Assembly: GCA_028277725.1 (NCBI GenBank)
Contig: JANQFX010000088.1
Span: 1 to 64,000 of the forward strand
Source: Thiohalocapsa sp.
Lineage (GTDB): Bacteria; Pseudomonadota; Gammaproteobacteria; Chromatiales; Chromatiaceae
DNA length: 64,000 nucleotides
Direction: 5' to 3'
The notes beneath the pieces were generated by a model. The model was not told the DNA's origin and made no database searches. It saw only the letters and a list, made by a program, of their open reading frames with translations. Both the position numbers and the translations under genes were made by a program. The stretch's first letter is position 1. Each line of letters starts with the position of its first letter. Shown here one piece after another: positions 20,323-28,057 of this stretch.

Positions 20323-21315
20323 ATGAACGGGCAAATGGAAACGCTTGGACAAGGCGTTCGCACCGCGTCAGTCAGGGGCCCGGACCCGAACATCGAACCC
20401 TTTATGGACTCCGTAGGGGACCTGAACCGACGCGCATTCATCGGCCTGGGGGCACTGGCCACGGGTGCGTTGCTGACGGGTGCGCCCATGCTCGCCGAGG
20501 CGCGACAGGCGCAAACGCTCCAGGGTCAATTGGTCGGCCTGGTGAAGCGACTGCGGTCCGAGGGCAAGATCCGCTGGGACGAGAAGACCTCCTGGTCGGT
20601 GTACGACTTCGCCGGCCACAAGAAGCTCGTCTCGGTCAACGAGGAACAGCCCCGACAGGCGGCCAGCATGTTCAAGCCGTTCGTCGCCCAGGCGTTCTTC
20701 TTCACCATGCGCGATAACCCTTCGCGGCTCAGGTACAGCAGTAACGTCCGCGACGCCATGGAACGGATGATCCGCAAGAGCAGCAACGGCGCCACCAACG
20801 AGATCATGCAGATCGTCAGCCGCTACAACGGCAACATGGGTCCGCGTGCCACCGAGCATGTGCTGAAACGCCACGCGCCCAAGGTATTCCGCCAGACCAG
20901 CATCGTCGAGTACATCCCAGCCAACGGCCGCACTTACCGCAACAAGGCATCGGCGCGCGATTACAGCCGCTTCCTGTACGCACAGTGGCACCGTCAGATG
21001 CCCCACTCCGACGAGGTGCTCGATCTCATGGCACTGCCGAACCACGACCGCATCACCCGCGGTGTGCGCAACATGCCGTCGGACATTCGCGTGTACGACA
21101 AGACCGGTTCCACCGCCATGCTCTGCGGCAACATGGGCATCATCGAGTGCCGTGGCCGCCGAGGCCGCCCACGCCCCTACACCTTCATCGGGATCATCGA
21201 GAAATCCAGCCGCACCAACTACTACGGTCGCTGGATCACCAACCGCAGCAACGCCATGCGTGAGGTGTCCAACCTGGTCTACAGATACATGCAAAGCCAG
21301 CATCGTCTGGCCTGA
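20323..21315 (+). CDS. Serine hydrolase, class A beta-lactamase/PBP-like, with Tat-type signal
   Basis: The protein has 330 residues. The twin-arginine motif N-R36-R37-A-F-I-G followed by a hydrophobic stretch (GLGALATGALLTGAPM) points to export of a folded enzyme by Tat. The serine penicilloyl-transferase fold has S115-x-x-K118 in QAASMFKPF, a candidate S-x-N in KSSNGATNEIM, and K260-T-G-S. No clear Glu166 equivalent of class A beta-lactamases could be assigned, so a peptidase or esterase role is at least as likely as beta-lactam hydrolysis. ATG 20323 is chosen because it precedes the Tat motif; an ATG at 20287 is also in frame. Confidence 0.8.
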   Translation: MNGQMETLGQGVRTASVRGPDPNIEPFMDSVGDLNRRAFIGLGALATGALLTGAPMLAEARQAQTLQGQLVGLVKRLRSEGKIRWDEKTSWSVYDFAGHKKLVSVNEEQPRQAASMFKPFVAQAFFFTMRDNPSRLRYSSNVRDAMERMIRKSSNGATNEIMQIVSRYNGNMGPRATEHVLKRHAPKVFRQTSIVEYIPANGRTYRNKASARDYSRFLYAQWHRQMPHSDEVLDLMALPNHDRITRGVRNMPSDIRVYDKTGSTAMLCGNMGIIECRGRRGRPRPYTFIGIIEKSSRTNYYGRWITNRSNAMREVSNLVYRYMQSQHRLA

Positions 21316-21458
21316 CCCCGTTTCCACGCCGGCAGGTGGTCGGCGCGTCGGTCCGGCGCCTAGGGAACCAACCCATGACGAATCGTACAGGGCTCAGCCC
21401 GCAGTCCAGGGCACCGTCCTTGAGGCCTCACGCTTGAGCTGTTTGAGCGAGCAGCGTT

Positions 21459-21482
21459 CGCCCCGCATCCGCGGGGCGTTTT
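21459..21482 (+). terminator. Rho-independent terminator
   Basis: The 8-bp stem CGCCCCGC/GCGGGGCG has a 4-nt ATCC loop and is directly followed by TTTT. It lies about 145 bp after the serine hydrolase stop and before the next gene at 21537. Confidence 0.85.
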
Positions 21483-21536
21483 GTGTCTGCGGCCCCACTT
21501 GCCTAGACTTGCATTACAGGCACTTGGAATAGCGTC

Positions 21537-21902
21537 ATGTCGGTCCTGATCTTTCGACTCAATGGTGTGCCCGACGACGAGGCCACCGAAGTGCGCGCGC
21601 TGCTCAACCAGCACGACCTCCACTATCACGAGACCAGCGGCGGTTTCCTCGGCTTCGGCGTCGCCGGCCTCTGGCTGCTGGACGACAGCCGCAAGGCCGA
21701 CGCCCGCGCCCTCATCGACGCCTACCAGCAGGAACGCAGCACCCGCATCGCCGCCGAGCATCAGGCCCTGCGCGACGCCGGTGAAATCGAGACCACCCTG
21801 CAACGCATCGCCCGCCGCCCGCTCCAATCCCTGTTCTATCTCGCGGGCGCCTCCGCCGTACTCTATCTCGTCCTCGCGCCCTTTCTGACCCTCGGCTCCT
21901 AG
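21537..21902 (+). CDS. Small membrane protein, DUF6164-like
   Basis: The 121-residue protein starts with MSVLIFRLNGVPDDEATEVRALL, continues GGFLGFGVAGLWLLDD, and has a long basic/acidic helix. It ends in a transmembrane segment (SLFYLAGASAVLYLVLAPFL). The soluble half resembles DUF2007/DUF6164 proteins, which have a small ferredoxin-like fold. Function is unknown. The frame has its own terminator upstream, so it is probably a separate transcription unit. Confidence 0.7.
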   Translation: MSVLIFRLNGVPDDEATEVRALLNQHDLHYHETSGGFLGFGVAGLWLLDDSRKADARALIDAYQQERSTRIAAEHQALRDAGEIETTLQRIARRPLQSLFYLAGASAVLYLVLAPFLTLGS

Positions 21903-21991
21903 CCTCCGGTCCGACCGCCTCCCTGTAGAATCCACGGATACCCCGGCTCTCTACCATCGGCGATCGTAGATCGACTAGGATATCGAGCAAG

Positions 21992-23314
21992 ATGCGCCCC
22001 ATTTCGACACTTTTCCTGCTCACCTGCCTGTTGTCCGTCTTCCTGTCACACGGGCTCGCCGAGGCAGAGGCGCCATCACCGGCCCCCGGCGACACAATCG
22101 ACACACGGCCGATGTCCGACCAGGCCGCGGAGCTGTGGCGCCGCTCCACGGAACAGGCCGGCGCACTCTGGGAGCGCTCACGCGACACGGCAGGGGACTG
22201 GTGGCAGCGCTCCTGGGACACCTGGGACCAGGCCCGCGAGTCCCTGACACCGACAGAGCCCGACCTCTTCGCGGAGGTCTGGACCGACGTCGTGCCCAAG
22301 TTGGAAGAGACTGTCGAGCTTCAGGAGGTGCAGCGCAACCTGCCCGAGAAGGCCTGGTTCCAGCGCGACCAGGCCGACGTGCAGGCCGACATCGAGTCGC
22401 TGCTCGACGCCGCCGTGGACATCCTGTCCACCTCACCGGTGCAGGAGTACCGCGGCCGTATCCGTGACCTGGAGCAGGTCATCGTCGAGGCGCGCGGCGA
22501 CATCGATGGCTTCCGCAAGGCGCGGGTCGCTGCTCCGGACAAGTCCATGATCGAGCGCACCGTCAGCGACTACGACGATCTCATCGAGGAGCGCGAACGG
22601 TCCATCGACCGCGCCGAGGAGGAGCTCGACGGCATCAAGCGCCGGTTCGCCGAGGAACTGCGCGGCATGGGCCTGGAGCTCTCCGACGGACAGCTGGAGT
22701 TCCTGCTCTCAACGGTCGTCGGCGACAACATCGTCGACCTCGGTATCGTCTTCGATAACGTCAAGGCCATCACCGCCCAGCTCGAGGAGCTGATGCGCGA
22801 GAGCGGCGAGGACTTGGCCAGCGCACGCCGCTACTATGGCATGTATCTGGTCCTGCTGCGGGCGCTCAACCAGATGCACCTGGACGTCGAGCAGGCCATC
22901 GACCAGCGCTACGTGCCACAGATCGACGACATCGCCGATCGCGCCAGGGCCCTGACCGGCGACACCAGGCAACTCAAGCGCGCGCACCCGGAGAAGGCCG
23001 CCATTCTCGATGCCAACCTGCAGGCGCAGCAGCTCACCATCGAGGCCGCCGGGGTCTATCGCGATTACCTCAGACAGCAGGGGCGACGGGTGGCCGCCGC
23101 ACGGACGGCCCTCCAGGAGGACATCGCCACCGCCTGGAATACCTACGAGACCGTGCGCGTCTCCGGCGAGTTGGTGGACCTGATCCAATCCAGCCAACAG
23201 CTGCTGGACGGCCTGCTGAACCGCCAGGTGCCGGCGTTGCAGCCTTTTCAGAACCTGGAAATGCAGCGCGAGCTGTCGAAGCTCACCGAGCAGCTGCGCG
23301 CCGCCGACGGCTAG
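21992..23314 (+). CDS. Uncharacterised exported alpha-helical protein
   Basis: I do not recognise this 440-residue protein. It has a signal peptide (residues 1-24, ending near HGLAEAEA). A Trp-rich amphipathic stretch follows at residues 48-80 (LWRRS…LWERS…WWQRSWDTW). After that the protein is mostly predicted long helices rich in Glu, Arg and Asp, with coiled-coil character around 185-230 (DLIEERERSIDRAEEELDGI) and 300-400. No catalytic motif is seen. The look is that of a periplasmic scaffold or of the periplasmic part of mechanosensitive-channel-like proteins, without their membrane domain. The Cys-rich gene 22 bp downstream may be co-transcribed. Confidence 0.75.
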   Translation: MRPISTLFLLTCLLSVFLSHGLAEAEAPSPAPGDTIDTRPMSDQAAELWRRSTEQAGALWERSRDTAGDWWQRSWDTWDQARESLTPTEPDLFAEVWTDVVPKLEETVELQEVQRNLPEKAWFQRDQADVQADIESLLDAAVDILSTSPVQEYRGRIRDLEQVIVEARGDIDGFRKARVAAPDKSMIERTVSDYDDLIEERERSIDRAEEELDGIKRRFAEELRGMGLELSDGQLEFLLSTVVGDNIVDLGIVFDNVKAITAQLEELMRESGEDLASARRYYGMYLVLLRALNQMHLDVEQAIDQRYVPQIDDIADRARALTGDTRQLKRAHPEKAAILDANLQAQQLTIEAAGVYRDYLRQQGRRVAAARTALQEDIATAWNTYETVRVSGELVDLIQSSQQLLDGLLNRQVPALQPFQNLEMQRELSKLTEQLRAADG

Positions 23315-23336
23315 TCTGCAGCAAAGGACAGGATCG

Positions 23337-23636
23337 ATGCACCACCCCGTGATCGGCCGCTGCTGGCACTGCGACCGGGACCTGACCGATCTGGACTATG
23401 CGCGCGAAGGCACCTGCCCTGGCTGTCGCAAGTCCACCCACTGTTGCCGCAACTGCCGCTGGTACGAGCGTGGTCGGCCGAACGACTGCAAGGAACCGGT
23501 GGCGGAGCATGTCGCGGACAAGGAGCGCGCGAACTTCTGTGGTTACTTCGAGGCCGGGATCCCGAGCGAGGCGGGCCGTGCGACACCGGATGAGGATGCG
23601 TTGCGGAACGCGGCCGAGGATCTATTCAAGCACTGA
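23337..23636 (+). CDS. Small Cys-rich zinc-ribbon-like protein
   Basis: The 99-residue protein has eight or more cysteines in CxxC-like pairs: CWHCDRDL, CPGCRK, CCRNCRWY, then DCKEP and NFCGYFE. This pattern (…THCRNCxxY…dCxEPxAExVxDKExANFCxYF) recurs in small bacterial proteins of unknown function and suggests zinc binding. ATG 23337 has AAAGGACAGG a few bases upstream. It lies 22 bp after the exported helical protein. No enzymatic role is evident. Confidence 0.75.
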   Translation: MHHPVIGRCWHCDRDLTDLDYAREGTCPGCRKSTHCCRNCRWYERGRPNDCKEPVAEHVADKERANFCGYFEAGIPSEAGRATPDEDALRNAAEDLFKH

Positions 23637-23768
23637 GCCGACCGATCCCCTGCAGGGGCTCGCGCCGACCGGGAGGTCGACACTCGGGGCGACGTCCCGG
23701 GGTTGATGGCAAGGCCTACGCCCCAGCCTGGGCCTGGGACGATTGGGGATGGATTACCGGGATCGAGA

Positions 23769-23800
23769 GGCCTGGAGGCCGGCGAGTCGACCTCCAGGCC
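23769..23800. terminator. Bidirectional hairpin between converging genes
   Basis: The 10-bp arms GGCCTGGAGG (23769-23778) and CCTCCAGGCC (23791-23800) surround a 12-nt loop. The hairpin lies 6 bp from the stop of the minus-strand DUF2333 gene and 132 bp from the end of the plus-strand Cys-rich gene. No T-tract follows on either strand. Confidence 0.55.
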
Positions 23801-23806
23801 GACCCA

Positions 23807-24796
23807 TCAGCGTGCGACATCGCCGCCGGGCAGCGAGCGGGCCGCGTCCAGGATCGGATCGAAGGTGGCGGACATGATGGCCGCGATGTTGCGGGCATGG
23901 TTCACCAGCCACAGGCTGTCGTCGGAGCCGTTGAGGACGACCGGCGGATACAGCTGCGACACGCGGTAGAGGTCGGCGATGGCCTCATCCAGCGCTGCCA
24001 GGGCATCTTCCTCGAAGTCCGTCGCGTAGGCCGAGCGAATCACCGACAGTGTATCCGCCGAGACCGCGGAGGCGCAGATGGCCGAGTAGACGCGTTGCCG
24101 ACGCTCCTTCGGCGGCACCTTGTCCGCGTCGTTCAGACGCGAGTAGATCTTGTCCATGGAGCCGTTCTGTCCGCCCAACTCCGTGAGCAGTGCAGCGAGA
24201 TCATCCGAGCGCACATTGCTGACGGCCTCGCCGTCCATGAGGTCCGCGACATAGTCGTTGAAGTCCTTTAGACCCAGGGCGTACTCGTGCTCGGAGTCCG
24301 CGCCGCCGAGCCAGGAGATACCCCAGCGCCGTGGGTCGTAGTTGAACTTCTTGGCCGCATTGGTCAGGCGCGGGTCGTCCTGGGATGAACCGCCGATACG
24401 AGCGGTGCGGTCGGCGAAGACCTCGAAAATCTCGGTCGTGACATACCAGATACCGCCGGGCTCACCCTCGTGGCCGGCCGCACAGGCGGCGTTGCGATCG
24501 AAGAAGATCACCAGGTCATTGGGAACCCAGTGACCCTGGTCGCCGAGCCGACGACGGAATTGGTAGGTAATGGCCTGAGCCAGCAACGCCCCCTTCTTGG
24601 AGCGGTCGAGGCCGGCGTTGGCCTGGTCGCTGAATTGCTCCTCGATGTGCGGCGTGTCCCACATCCAGATCAAGATGCCGACCCAGAGCGCGCCGAGCAG
24701 CACCGGGATGCCGATGATCAGGCCGGACCAGAGCACCGTCTGTTTGGACAACCACGCCAATGCACGCGTGATCAGTGTTGTTTTGGATTCCGCCAC
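23807..24796 (-). CDS. DUF2333 family membrane-anchored protein
   Basis: The protein has about 329 residues and one N-terminal membrane helix (VLWSGLIIGIPVLLGALWVGILIW). A large periplasmic domain contains NAGLDRSKKGALLAQAITYQ and WVPNDLVIFFDRNAACAAGHEGEPGGIWYVTTEI. This matches the proteobacterial DUF2333 family. GTG 24796 gives a compact cytoplasmic start; ATG 24868 would add 24 residues of Ser/Pro-rich sequence. Function is unknown. It ends beside a hairpin terminator, facing the gene at 23337-23636. Confidence 0.82.
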   Translation of the reverse strand: MAESKTTLITRALAWLSKQTVLWSGLIIGIPVLLGALWVGILIWMWDTPHIEEQFSDQANAGLDRSKKGALLAQAITYQFRRRLGDQGHWVPNDLVIFFDRNAACAAGHEGEPGGIWYVTTEIFEVFADRTARIGGSSQDDPRLTNAAKKFNYDPRRWGISWLGGADSEHEYALGLKDFNDYVADLMDGEAVSNVRSDDLAALLTELGGQNGSMDKIYSRLNDADKVPPKERRQRVYSAICASAVSADTLSVIRSAYATDFEEDALAALDEAIADLYRVSQLYPPVVLNGSDDSLWLVNHARNIAAIMSATFDPILDAARSLPGGDVAR

Positions 24797-25010
24797 AATG
24801 CTACCTGCGCTGGATGGTTGAGGGCTCAAACGCCCAGAGTCTGCATGGGAAAGACTACTGCCTGGCATGGAACGCTGTCCACCTGATCAGCCCCCGGCGA
24901 CCCAGGTTGGACCGGCAGCCCGCCACCCCTGGACGCGGCGCCCCGCGGAGACGCGACGGCCATGGTCGAACCTGCACCACCGGTGCCCGGTATCGCACCT
25001 GATGAGGGCG

Positions 25011-26105
25011 TCACTGGCCCCCGATTCCGAGCGAACCGCGCATCAGCACCAAGGCCACCAGCACCGCGAGCAGCAGGATCCACAGGCCAAGGTACAGTAC
25101 GCGGGACTGGCGTGCCCGGTCGCTGTCGAGCCAGGTTCGGGGCTTCACGCCGCGCACCAGAAACACGACCTTGGCCGACAGCAGCACGCAGATCACATTG
25201 ACCGCGAGCAGCAGCGCGGCGCCGGCGGCCAACTCCCACTGGCCACGTCCGAGCATCATGCCCAACACCGCCGTCGGCGGCAGCAGCGCCACGGCGACCA
25301 TCACCCCCACCAGAGCGGAAGAGAGCCCCGTAGTCAGCGAAAGCACCGCCGCCGCCCCGGAGGCGAGCGCGAGCGCGACGCTGGACATATCCACCTCGGT
25401 GCGGGCCAGTATCTCCGGGGTCGCGAGATCGATTGGCCAGACGAGACCGATCACCAGACTCAGCACCAGGGCCAGCAACAAACCGGCCACGCTGGTGACG
25501 GCGGATTCCGCGGCCAGGGCCTGATCGCCAAGCGCGGTGGCGAAGGCCAATGCGATGTTCGGCCCCAGCAATGGCGCTATCACCATGGCGCCGACGACGA
25601 CGGCGACGTTGTTCTCCGCCAGCCCGATGGCAGCGACGATGGTGGAGAGCACCACGAGCAGGAGGAAGTTGCCATCGAGCCGGGCGCCGGTGGCGATCTG
25701 TGCATAGAGCTCCTCGCGCGTTCGGCTGACGGCGCGACGCCGGCCCGCCTCCTCGACCGCTATATCCGCGAGCCGGCCGGCCGCCCGTCCCTCCGAGCCA
25801 CCCTTATCGGAGCCGAGACCGCGCCGGCGCTCCGCCTTTGCATGGCGATCGCCCTGCTCCTGCACCAGGGGAACTGTGGCGTCGACGGGGCAGATGACCA
25901 CACGGGCATCATCATCGGACTCCAGCAGATTCTGCAGCGCGTCCAACAGGCGCTGCCGGGCCGAATCCGGCACCAACATGCGTACGGCCTGCCGGCCGTC
26001 ATCACCGGGCTGGCCGCGCCACACGTCCACCGCGCCATAGAACCGGCCCATGCCGACCAGTTCCTTGAGGTGCCGCTCGGGGGCGATGACTTCGACGATG
26101 CGCAT
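25011..26105 (-). CDS. TIGR00341/DUF389 family membrane protein
   Basis: The 364-residue protein begins with a small soluble domain (MRIVEVIAPERHLKEL, about 1-75) and a charged linker. A hydrophobic block of about eight helices follows, with the family signature LSTIVAAIGLAENNVAVVVGAMVIAPLLGPNIALAFATALGD. The function of the family is unknown; it lies in the inner membrane. ATG 26105 is the conserved start; the frame is open much further upstream but overlaps the SDR gene in another frame. It lies 17 bp after the SDR gene and is probably co-transcribed with it. Confidence 0.88.
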   Translation of the reverse strand: MRIVEVIAPERHLKELVGMGRFYGAVDVWRGQPGDDGRQAVRMLVPDSARQRLLDALQNLLESDDDARVVICPVDATVPLVQEQGDRHAKAERRRGLGSDKGGSEGRAAGRLADIAVEEAGRRRAVSRTREELYAQIATGARLDGNFLLLVVLSTIVAAIGLAENNVAVVVGAMVIAPLLGPNIALAFATALGDQALAAESAVTSVAGLLLALVLSLVIGLVWPIDLATPEILARTEVDMSSVALALASGAAAVLSLTTGLSSALVGVMVAVALLPPTAVLGMMLGRGQWELAAGAALLLAVNVICVLLSAKVVFLVRGVKPRTWLDSDRARQSRVLYLGLWILLLAVLVALVLMRGSLGIGGQ

Positions 26106-26122
26106 GGACGACCCCTCCTGAA

Positions 26123-26869
26123 TCAGGCGCGCTCGAGAGGCAGTATGGTCAGCACCGGGGTGTCTGGCACCGGATCGAAGGCCAGCTCCAGCAACCGGTC
26201 TGCGACGAAGCCGGTGGAGCTGAGGGCACCCCTGTCCTTGAGATCCAGGAACTTCTGCACCCGCGGAAATTGCTCCGGCGAACACTGTCGGATCAGGCCC
26301 TGCATGTCCGTGTCGATGATGCCGGGCGCGACCGCGTGCACGCGCAGGCCGCTGTCGGCCTCCTCCAGCGCAATGGATTCGCTCATGCGGTCGACGGCGG
26401 CTTTGGCGGCACAGTAGGCAGACCAGCCGGCGTAGGCGTTGCGCGCGGCGCCTGAGCTGATATTGAGCAGCACACCGTCGCCGCCGCGCGCGCGCAGGTG
26501 GCGGACGAAGCTCTGGCTGCCGTGGAAGACGCCGAGCACATTCACTTCGATGTGGCGGGCGAATTCGGTTGGATCGTTGTCGCGCAGCGGGCCGATGGGT
26601 GCGAGCAGCCCGGCGTTGTTGATCCACAGATCGATCCGGCCGAAGTGTGCGATGGCGTCATCGCAGAAGGCCGCGACTGCAGCGGTGTCGGTTACGTCCA
26701 CCGATGCGCTCAGCAGGCGATCCGCGGAACGGGCCCCAGGCACCTCGGGGCGGCTCCGCGCACAGGCCGCCACGCCGAGGCCCCGCTCCAGAAACCGCTC
26801 GGCGAGCCCCGCACCCAGGCCGCGGCTCGCCCCGGTGATGACGGCGACCTTTCCAGTAACGTCGATCAT
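26123..26869 (-). CDS. Short-chain dehydrogenase/reductase
   Basis: The 248-residue SDR has the Rossmann motif TGASRGLGAG (residues 11-20), NNAG (about 93), the catalytic Ser in LNISSG, and Y-x3-K in SAYCAAK. It should reduce or oxidise an alcohol/ketone with NAD(P)H in the cytoplasm. The C-terminal half contains APGIIDTDMQ. ATG 26869 has a GAGGAGCAAGC ribosome-binding site. The substrate is not predictable. It heads a minus-strand pair with the DUF389 gene. Confidence 0.9.
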   Translation of the reverse strand: MIDVTGKVAVITGASRGLGAGLAERFLERGLGVAACARSRPEVPGARSADRLLSASVDVTDTAAVAAFCDDAIAHFGRIDLWINNAGLLAPIGPLRDNDPTEFARHIEVNVLGVFHGSQSFVRHLRARGGDGVLLNISSGAARNAYAGWSAYCAAKAAVDRMSESIALEEADSGLRVHAVAPGIIDTDMQGLIRQCSPEQFPRVQKFLDLKDRGALSSTGFVADRLLELAFDPVPDTPVLTILPLERA

Positions 26870-27226
26870 GCTTGCTCCTCGGCCCGTGTAGAAGTGACGG
26901 GTGCGACATGGACGGCTCTCTCGGTGGCCGCGACGTCGAGTACCCGCCGTCGCAGTCTGGCGCGCCGGGGGCGCCGGTTCAAGCAAGCCGCCGAACGCCG
27001 TTCAGGCGTGGGCCGGCCGGCGTCGCGTCAGCCAGAGCGCGAGCGCGGCCACCAGCAGCGCCAGAACCAGGAGCCCGAGGCCGATGGCCGACCGAAACGC
27101 TCAAGAACATCTCCCCTCTCTACCAGGTACGGTGCTAGCATGGAAATCGTGCCCGAGCGGCACACCATGGGCAATGATCTTTGCGCAATCACGAGCGACG
27201 GCGACATTGACCGACACACTCAACCC
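26870..27226. other. Intergenic region between divergent genes
   Basis: No complete gene is seen in this 357-bp stretch. On the minus strand, 27091-27002 encodes a hydrophobic peptide ending LALWLTRRRPAHA and a stop. It resembles a C-terminal membrane anchor but has no start codon and is preceded by an in-frame stop, so it is not called as a gene. The promoters of the SDR and PCMT genes should lie here; no clear boxes were found. Confidence 0.4.
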
Positions 27227-28054
27227 ATGCATGAACAACAAGGCCTGCCGAGTCCTCCAAACCCGCGTCGGTGCTCGGCGCCGCGGCGGACCAAGGCCCG
27301 ATCGGGTTCCTGGGCGGCGGCCTGGCTCCTGGCAGTCGGGCTGGGGTTACCGGGCATGAGCGCCTGCGCACCTCCTCCGGACGACGCCCGCTTCGCCACG
27401 GCGAGGGCGCGCCTGGTGGACAAAATCGAGCGCGACGTCGCGCGCACCAGCCACTACCTCGGCACCGACCGCCTGGACCCGGCCGTCGTCCGGGCCATGC
27501 GTAGCGTGCCCAGGGAGCAGTTCGTACCCGGGCAGCTCTGGTCGCGTGCCTACGACGACAATCCGCTGCCCATCGGCGGTGGACAGACCATCTCGCAGCC
27601 CTACATCGTCGCCGTGATGAGCCACCTGCTGGGCGTCGAAGCGGGCGCCAAGGTCTATGAGCTGGGGACGGGCAGCGGCTATCAGGCGGCCGTACTCGGC
27701 GCCATGGGCATCGAGGTCTATAGCGTCGAGATCGTGACGGAGCTCGCCGAACGGGCTGCGGAGACCCTGGCGCGGCTCGGCTACGACAAGGTCCACGTGC
27801 GCGCCGGCGACGGCTATCTCGGGTGGCCCGAGGCCGCGCCCTTCGACGCGATCATCGTCACCGCTGCGCACCCGCAGATCCCGCAACCGCTCATCGAACA
27901 GCTCGCCGCCGGCGGCCGCATGGTCATGCCCGTCGGCGCGGTACACGACATCCAGCAGCTCATGGTTCTGACCAAGCAGCCGGACGGCAGCCTAGAGCGG
28001 CGCACCACCCTGCCCGTGCGCTTCGTCCCCATCACCGGTGACGCCGCGGACTGA
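27227..28054 (+). CDS. pcm: Protein-L-isoaspartate O-methyltransferase with N-terminal export signal (lipoprotein-like)
   Basis: The C-terminal 220 residues are a full PCMT. It has PREQFVP, GGGQTISQPYIVAVM (isoaspartate binding), the SAM loop ELGTGSGYQAAVL, VYSVEIV, and FDAIIVTAA. PCMT methylates damaged isoaspartyl residues so that they can re-form aspartyl peptides. Unusually, residues 1-47 give a basic region (RRCSAPRRTKAR), a hydrophobic helix and the lipobox-like M-S-A-C47, as in an exported lipoprotein. ATG 27227 is the likely start. The manA start follows by 3 bp, so the two genes are co-transcribed. How SAM would be supplied outside the cytoplasm is unclear. Confidence 0.88.
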   Translation: MHEQQGLPSPPNPRRCSAPRRTKARSGSWAAAWLLAVGLGLPGMSACAPPPDDARFATARARLVDKIERDVARTSHYLGTDRLDPAVVRAMRSVPREQFVPGQLWSRAYDDNPLPIGGGQTISQPYIVAVMSHLLGVEAGAKVYELGTGSGYQAAVLGAMGIEVYSVEIVTELAERAAETLARLGYDKVHVRAGDGYLGWPEAAPFDAIIVTAAHPQIPQPLIEQLAAGGRMVMPVGAVHDIQQLMVLTKQPDGSLERRTTLPVRFVPITGDAAD

Positions 28055-28057
28055 GCT

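Noticed and set aside
27002..27091. Hydrophobic peptide on the minus strand ending RRRPAHA, like a C-terminal sorting anchor
   Set aside because: No start codon, an in-frame stop directly upstream, and no parent protein found.
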